Positions 7,571 through 11,642 of a stretch of 11,642 bases of DNA are shown here, one piece after another. The notes under the pieces are model-generated. The model made no database searches. It was not told the origin of the DNA and saw nothing but the letters and a program-made list of their open reading frames with translations. Each line of letters opens with the position of its first letter. Position 1 is the first letter of the stretch. The DNA is from Sphingomonadaceae bacterium (lineage in GTDB: Bacteria; Pseudomonadota; Alphaproteobacteria; Sphingomonadales; Sphingomonadaceae). Location of the stretch: NCBI GenBank assembly GCA_009923795.1, contig RFSU01000057.1, positions 1 through 11,642 of the forward strand, written 5' to 3'. A program made the position numbers and the translations under genes.

Positions 7571-8055
7571 ACCACCCCGAAATCATCCTCATTCTGGCCC
7601 GCGCAGATAATGGCGTGATTGGGCTGGACGGGAAATTGCCTTGGCATCTGCCCGCTGATCTGCGCCGCTTCAAACAGCTGACCATGGGGGCCCCGATGAT
7701 CATGGGGCGCAAGACCTTTGACAGCCTGCCCGGCCTGCTGCCCGACCGCCGCCATATTGTTCTCACACGCAATGCGGATTGGGCCGAGGATGGCGCGGAC
7801 ACCACGACAACGATTGAAGGCGCGATGCGCCTTGCCAATGCGCCGCATGTCTCGGTGATTGGTGGCGCGGAGATTTACCGCCTCTTCCTGCCCCATGCAG
7901 ACCGGATTGAGCTGACCGAAGTTCATTTGGACAGCGCGGGAGATACGCGGCTAGAACCGTTCGATGACGATTGGGTTGAGGCAGCGCGCGAGGCGCACCC
8001 AGCCGAAGGCGGCCGACCCGCCTATGATTTCGTGACGCTCAAACGGAGGGGATGA
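7567..8055 (+). CDS. folA: Dihydrofolate reductase
   Basis: Reduces dihydrofolate to tetrahydrofolate with NADPH, restoring the cofactor oxidised by the ThyA reaction encoded just upstream. The 162-residue protein fits the chromosomal DHFR size. Signatures: GVIGLDGKLPWHLPADLRRF (16-35), with D31 at the position of the catalytic acid (E. coli D27); MGRKTFDSLP (46-55) for cofactor binding; RRHIVLTRN (61-69); VIGGAEIY (97-104); and ELTEVH (115-120), with T117 matching the conserved Thr. The start codon overlaps the thyA stop (ATGA, 7567-7570) and the stop overlaps the next start (ATGA, 8052-8055). The gene therefore sits between two coupled neighbours. No resistance-type features are evident. 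Confidence 0.97.
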   Translation: MNHPEIILILARADNGVIGLDGKLPWHLPADLRRFKQLTMGAPMIMGRKTFDSLPGLLPDRRHIVLTRNADWAEDGADTTTTIEGAMRLANAPHVSVIGGAEIYRLFLPHADRIELTEVHLDSAGDTRLEPFDDDWVEAAREAHPAEGGRPAYDFVTLKRRG

Positions 8056-9221
8056 TGCGCCGCATAGTGATTGGCCTTGTGCTGCTGCTCTTGATCGCAG
8101 CCGCCGCCTTCTTCCTCTTCGTGCCAAAGCTGGCCGAAGAGTCGATGAACCGGCTCGCGCCCACCAGCCAGCAGATCAGCCCCAAGGCACAGGCGCTGCA
8201 CAAGACGCTCTTCATCGCCGATCTGCATGGCGACACGCTGATGTGGAAACGCGATCTGCTCGACCGCGCAGGTCGCGGGCATATTGACCTTCCCCGGTTG
8301 GAGGACGGGCATGTCGGCCTGCAAATCTTCTCATCCGTCACCAAGACGCCGCGCGGGCAGAATTATGACGCCAATTCCGCCAAGACGGACAATATCACCG
8401 CACTTGCCATCGGCCAGCTGCAGCCGCCACGGACATGGACGTCGCTGTTGGAACGGTCGCTTTGGCATGCAGAAAAGCTCAACCGCGCCGAACAAGCCTC
8501 TGGAGGTCAGCTCCGGATCATTCGCACGGGTGCGGATCTGGATCGGCTGATGGCGGCCCGCGCCAAAACCGGGGCCGTGCCGGTCGGGGCATTGCTCTCC
8601 ATCGAAGGATTGCAAAATCTGGAAGGCAAGCGCGCCAATCTGGATGTGCTCTATAAGGCAGGCTTTCGCATGGCGGGCTTTGCCCATTTCTTTGACAATG
8701 AAGTCGCAGGCTCCATGCATGGCGAGAAAAAGGGCGGGCTGACGCCGCTGGGTCGGCAGATATTAGCCGATATGGAAGCGCGCGGGATGATCGTTGATAT
8801 TGCCCATGCCAGCCATGCGGCGGTGGCGGACATCTTGAAACTCGCCAAGCGTCCGGTCGTCTCCAGCCATGGCGGCGTGCAGGCAACTTGCAAGGTCAAC
8901 CGCAATCTGACCGATGATGAAATTCGGGGCGTGGCCCGCACCGGCGGCGTGGTTGGCATTGGCTATTGGGATGCCGCCATTTGTTCCACCAACCCCCGCG
9001 CCATTGCCAAGGCGATTGCCCATGTCCGCAATTTGGTGGGCATTGACCATGTGGGGCTTGGCTCTGACTTTGATGGCGCGACAACCACGCCCTTTGACAC
9101 CGCCAATGTGGCCCATGTCACTCAGGCGCTGCTCGATGAAGGCTTTGCCGAAGATGAGATTCGCAAGGTCATGGGCGGCAATGTCGCCCGCGTTCTGAAG
9201 GCGGCCTTGCCGCCGCGCTGA
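8052..9221 (+). CDS. Membrane-anchored dipeptidase, peptidase family M19 (renal dipeptidase-like)
   Basis: Zinc dipeptidase of the M19 family; relatives cleave dipeptides, including ones with a D-residue at the C-terminus. A hydrophobic segment (about 4-24) suggests an uncleaved anchor or signal peptide, placing the catalytic domain in the periplasm. Likely metal ligands by family alignment are H59 and D61 in ADLHGD, E185 in SIEG, H252 in DIAHAS and H273 in SSHGG; D339 in GSDFDG matches the conserved catalytic Asp. Length (389) is normal. Two adjacent ATGs, 8052 and 8055, follow GGAGG (8045-8049). The second has the better spacing (5 versus 2 bases), so the real start may be 8055, giving 388 residues. 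The first ATG overlaps the folA stop. The substrate is unknown; a role in peptidoglycan-derived dipeptide turnover is an inference from family and location. Confidence 0.93.
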   Translation: MMRRIVIGLVLLLLIAAAAFFLFVPKLAEESMNRLAPTSQQISPKAQALHKTLFIADLHGDTLMWKRDLLDRAGRGHIDLPRLEDGHVGLQIFSSVTKTPRGQNYDANSAKTDNITALAIGQLQPPRTWTSLLERSLWHAEKLNRAEQASGGQLRIIRTGADLDRLMAARAKTGAVPVGALLSIEGLQNLEGKRANLDVLYKAGFRMAGFAHFFDNEVAGSMHGEKKGGLTPLGRQILADMEARGMIVDIAHASHAAVADILKLAKRPVVSSHGGVQATCKVNRNLTDDEIRGVARTGGVVGIGYWDAAICSTNPRAIAKAIAHVRNLVGIDHVGLGSDFDGATTTPFDTANVAHVTQALLDEGFAEDEIRKVMGGNVARVLKAALPPR

Positions 9222-9242
9222 CCGATCCATATAGGCCGCCTT

Positions 9243-10196
9243 ATGTCCCGCACGATCCCCCGTCTCACGATTCCACGTCTCACTGGTAATGCGCCCATCC
9301 CTGCTGAATTTCGCGGGGGCGTGGTGGCGCTTGGCAATTTTGATGGCGTGCATGCGGGGCATCAGGCCGTGATTGGCCGAGCGGTGGAGATGGCGCGCGC
9401 GGCAGGCGTGCCCGCTCTGGTCGCCACTTTTGATCCCCACCCGGTCACCTATTTTCGTCCAGATACGCCGCCTTTTCGCCTGACCACGCTGGATCAGCGC
9501 CAGCGCCATCTGGCCGAAGCGGGGGCCGATGCGATGATCGTCTTTTCCTTTGGAGAGACGCTGGCCAATGTGACCGCAGAGGCGTTTGTCACCGATTGGC
9601 TGGGCGGCCATTTGGGCGCAACGGGCGTTGTGACGGGCGAAGACTTTACCTTTGGTAAAGGGCGCAGCGGCAATATTGGCGTATTAGAAACATTGGGCGC
9701 CGCGCACGGCATCACATGTGCCGCCCTTGGCCCGGTGTGCGATGATGATGGCCCCATTTCCTCCAGCCGCATTCGTGATGCCTTAAAGGCTGGCGATTGC
9801 GACACCGCCACACGCCTGCTCACCCGGCCCTTTGCGGTTGAGGGGCGCGTGCAGCATGGCGATAAAAATGGCCGCAAACTGGGCTTTCCAACCGCCAATA
9901 TCGATATGGCCCACTATCTGCGGCCCCGTTATGGCATTTATGCCGTGCGCGGACGCACCGCCGACGGCCGCACGCTGTTGGGCGCGGCCAATCTCGGCAT
10001 CCGGCCCAGCTTTGATCCGCCCAAAGAATTGTTAGAGCCACATTTCTTTGATTTTTCCGGCGATCTTTATGATCAGGTGATTGAGATTGACTTCATCTCT
10101 TTCCTGCGGCCCGAAGCCAAGTTTGACAGCCTTGATGCACTGATGGTGCAAATGGCGCGGGATTGCGACGAAGCACGCGCCATTCTGACCGCCTGA
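9243..10196 (+). CDS. ribF: Bifunctional riboflavin kinase / FAD synthetase
   Basis: Cytoplasmic enzyme that phosphorylates riboflavin to FMN and adenylylates FMN to FAD; 317 residues, typical of bacterial RibF. The N-terminal FMN adenylyltransferase domain shows GNFDGVHAGH (31-40), the nucleotidyltransferase motif, then TFDPHP (62-67), GEDFTFGKGRSG (132-143) and the ISSSRIR signature (172-178). The C-terminal riboflavin kinase domain shows GRKLGFPTANI (210-220), YGIYAV (230-235) and LEPHFFDFSGDLYD (264-277), which includes the region of the catalytic Glu. The N-terminus carries a short repeated pentapeptide, TIPRL twice (residues 4-13). The gene starts 21 bases after the dipeptidase stop and has only a weak upstream AGG (9233-9235), so it is probably cotranscribed. 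The order ribF then ileS is common in proteobacteria. Confidence 0.97.
   Translation: MSRTIPRLTIPRLTGNAPIPAEFRGGVVALGNFDGVHAGHQAVIGRAVEMARAAGVPALVATFDPHPVTYFRPDTPPFRLTTLDQRQRHLAEAGADAMIVFSFGETLANVTAEAFVTDWLGGHLGATGVVTGEDFTFGKGRSGNIGVLETLGAAHGITCAALGPVCDDDGPISSSRIRDALKAGDCDTATRLLTRPFAVEGRVQHGDKNGRKLGFPTANIDMAHYLRPRYGIYAVRGRTADGRTLLGAANLGIRPSFDPPKELLEPHFFDFSGDLYDQVIEIDFISFLRPEAKFDSLDALMVQMARDCDEARAILTA
9252..9281 (+). repeat. Imperfect 15-base tandem repeat at the ribF 5' end
   Basis: Bases 9252-9266 and 9267-9281 match at 13 of 15 positions and keep the reading frame, encoding TIPRL twice. It lies in the non-catalytic N-terminal extension of RibF. The two mismatches suggest it is older than the perfect repeat in the radC-like gene, or arose by chance. 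Confidence 0.75.
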
Positions 10197-10259
10197 CCCC
10201 GCGACAATATCGGCCGAAAGACTTTATTTGCCCGCGCGCTTCCCGTAAGGCCCGGCGCT

Positions 10260-11642
10260 ATGACTGACGCGCCAACTCCTGAAACCCGCGACTATCGCGA
10301 CACCGTGTTCCTGCCCAAGACCGACTTTCCGATGAAGGCCGGCCTGCCGCAAAAGGAGCCGGGCATTCTCGCACGCTGGCAGGGCATGGATTTGTATCGC
10401 CGCCTGCGCGATGCGCGGCAGGGCCGGGAAAAGTTCATCCTGCATGATGGCCCGCCCTATGCGAATGGCGACATGCATATTGGCCATGCGCTCAACCATA
10501 TCTTGAAAGACATGGTCGTGCGCACGCAAAGCCTGTTGGGCAAAGATGCCCCCTATGTCCCCGGTTGGGATTGCCACGGCCTGCCCATTGAGTGGAAGGT
10601 TGAGGAAGAATATCGCAAGAAAAAGCGCAATAAGGACGAGGTTCCGGTTGAGGAATTCCGCGCCGAATGCCGCGCCTATGCCCGCCAATGGGTGGATCGT
10701 CAGCGCGAACAATTGAAGCGGCTCGGCATCAACGGCGATTGGGACAATCCCTATCTCACCATGGATTTCGACGCCGAGGCGACCATTGTCGGTGAATTGT
10801 TGAAATTCGCCGAAAGTGGCCAGCTTTATCGCGGGGCCAAGCCCGTGATGTGGAGCCCCGTTGAAAAGACCGCGCTCGCCGAAGCCGAAGTTGAATATGA
10901 GGATATCACTTCAACGCAGATTGATGTGGCGTTTGAGATTGTTGATGCGCCGAATTGTCGAGAACTGGAAGGGGCGTCGGCCGTTATCTGGACCACTACG
11001 CCTTGGACGATCCCGGTCAATCAGGCGCTCGCTTATGGGCCGGATGTTGAGTATGTTTTGGTCTCGGCAAATGGCCGTAAGCTGCTTATCGCGGCCGAAC
11101 TGAGTGCCGCCTTCGCGGCCCGGGCCAATGTTGAGATCAACACGATCAAAACAATCAAGGGCTCCGACCTCGCCGGCACAATCGCCCGTCACCCAATGCA
11201 CGCGCTGGGCGGATTCTTCGCCAAGCCCCGCCCGCTTCTCCCTGGCGATTTCGTCACCACAGAAAGCGGCACGGGCCTTGTCCATATGGCGCCCGACCAT
11301 GGCGAGGATGATTTTGATCTGTGCAAGGCCAATGGCATTGAGCCCGTTTTCGCGGTGGAAGGCGATGGCCGCTATCGCGCCGATTGGGCTTGGCTCGGCG
11401 GCGAAGGCAGCGTCATCAACCCCAAATTCAACGCGCCTGATGGCCCGATTTGCACGGCCTTGCGCGAAGCAGGCGCGCTGGTTGCCGCATCCGCCGATTA
11501 TAAGCACAGCTATCCGCATAGCTGGCGGTCCAAGGCAAAGGTCATCTATCGCTGCACGCCGCAATGGTTTGTGCCGATGGACAAGGCAATCCCAACCGGG
11601 GACATAGGGGGCATCTTTGCCCAACAGGCTTTGCGTGCGCAC
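10260..11642 (+). CDS. ileS: Isoleucyl-tRNA synthetase, N-terminal half (partial; last part chimeric)
   Basis: Class I aminoacyl-tRNA synthetase that charges tRNA-Ile in the cytoplasm and hydrolyses mischarged valine. The frame is open for 461 codons to the window edge; full-length family members have about 900-950 residues. TAAGG (10245-10249), nine bases before ATG 10260, supports the start. Seen: PPYANGDMHIGH with the HIGH motif (73-76), VPGWDCHGLPIEWKVE (100-115), KPVMWSPVEKTALAEAEVEY (194-213), the CP1 editing-domain segments WTTTPWTIPVNQA (244-256) and GTGLVHMAPDHGEDD (337-351), and HSYPHSWR...TPQWFVPMDK (416-442). The KMSKS half lies outside the window. From 11585 on, the DNA is an exact reverse complement of 10518-10575, so residues after about 442 are not genuine IleRS; the frame stays open there by chance. 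The gene starts 63 bases after ribF, with no clear terminator between. Confidence 0.96.
   Translation, partial: MTDAPTPETRDYRDTVFLPKTDFPMKAGLPQKEPGILARWQGMDLYRRLRDARQGREKFILHDGPPYANGDMHIGHALNHILKDMVVRTQSLLGKDAPYVPGWDCHGLPIEWKVEEEYRKKKRNKDEVPVEEFRAECRAYARQWVDRQREQLKRLGINGDWDNPYLTMDFDAEATIVGELLKFAESGQLYRGAKPVMWSPVEKTALAEAEVEYEDITSTQIDVAFEIVDAPNCRELEGASAVIWTTTPWTIPVNQALAYGPDVEYVLVSANGRKLLIAAELSAAFAARANVEINTIKTIKGSDLAGTIARHPMHALGGFFAKPRPLLPGDFVTTESGTGLVHMAPDHGEDDFDLCKANGIEPVFAVEGDGRYRADWAWLGGEGSVINPKFNAPDGPICTALREAGALVAASADYKHSYPHSWRSKAKVIYRCTPQWFVPMDKAIPTGDIGGIFAQQALRAH
10518..10575 (+). repeat. Left arm of 58-base perfect inverted repeat (inside ileS)
   Basis: This arm encodes the genuine IleRS segment V87 to C105 (RTQSLLGKDAPYVPGWDC), which fits the family at this position, so it is the native copy. 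Its reverse complement is found at 11585-11642 without a mismatch. Confidence 0.97.
11585..11642 (-). repeat. Right arm of 58-base perfect inverted repeat, at the window end
   Basis: Every base from 11585 to 11642 equals the complement of the base at 22160 minus its position. Similarity stops at 11584 on the inner side and continues to the last base of the window on the outer side, so the copy may be longer. The arms are 1009 bases apart. The minus strand here reads as IleRS sequence from R88 (RTQSLLGKDAPYVPGWDC). Confidence 0.97.

Noticed and set aside
9200..9214. Perfect six-base hairpin (GGCGGC, loop CTT, GCCGCC) at the end of the dipeptidase gene
   Set aside because: It lies within coding sequence for the Ala-rich C-terminus and has no following T-tract, so it is not a convincing terminator; ribF probably continues the operon.
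10911..11642. Minus-strand frame at the right edge whose first residues read as IleRS (RTQSLLGKDAPYVPGWDC)
   Set aside because: The resemblance comes only from the inverted copy of ileS at 11585-11642; the rest is the antisense of ileS. It is not a second synthetase gene.

Overview
The window reads as ordinary chromosomal housekeeping sequence from an alphaproteobacterium, most likely a member of the Sphingomonadales. The reasons are the GC-rich coding sequence, an RNase E with a long acidic insertion in its S1 domain, a release factor 2 gene without the programmed frameshift and with an SPY anticodon-like motif, and the gene order rne / PBP1A / prfB / thyA-folA / ribF-ileS. The taxonomic call is an inference from family knowledge; no database search was possible. 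I found no prophage, insertion sequence, CRISPR array, tRNA or rRNA.

Layout. Positions 1-2097 (minus strand) hold the N-terminal 699 codons of RNase E; the gene runs off the left edge. A 400-base divergent intergenic region (2098-2497) follows. On the plus strand come a complete class A penicillin-binding protein 1A (2498-5041), whose stop codon lies in the loop of an intrinsic-terminator-like hairpin, and peptide chain release factor 2 (5090-6217). Convergent to prfB is a short RadC/JAB-domain gene (6229-6692, minus) broken by a perfect 20-base tandem duplication. On the plus strand again are thymidylate synthase, dihydrofolate reductase and a membrane-anchored M19 dipeptidase, joined by two ATGA stop/start overlaps, then RibF and the N-terminal half of isoleucyl-tRNA synthetase, which runs off the right edge.

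How the genes relate. ThyA makes dTMP and dihydrofolate, and FolA reduces the dihydrofolate back to tetrahydrofolate. The dipeptidase is coupled to folA by overlap although its substrate lies outside the cytoplasm. RibF makes FMN and FAD. IleRS and RF2 serve translation, RNase E serves RNA turnover, and PBP1A builds peptidoglycan.

I see no convincing new biological system. The two signals most worth checking are structural. First, the last 58 bases (11585-11642) are an exact reverse complement of 10518-10575 inside the same ileS gene. This is most simply a chimeric read or contig-end artefact, so the last ~20 residues of the ileS translation should not be trusted. Second, the 20-base duplication in the radC-like gene shifts its frame and could be a recent inactivation, a reversible slippage switch or an assembly error.
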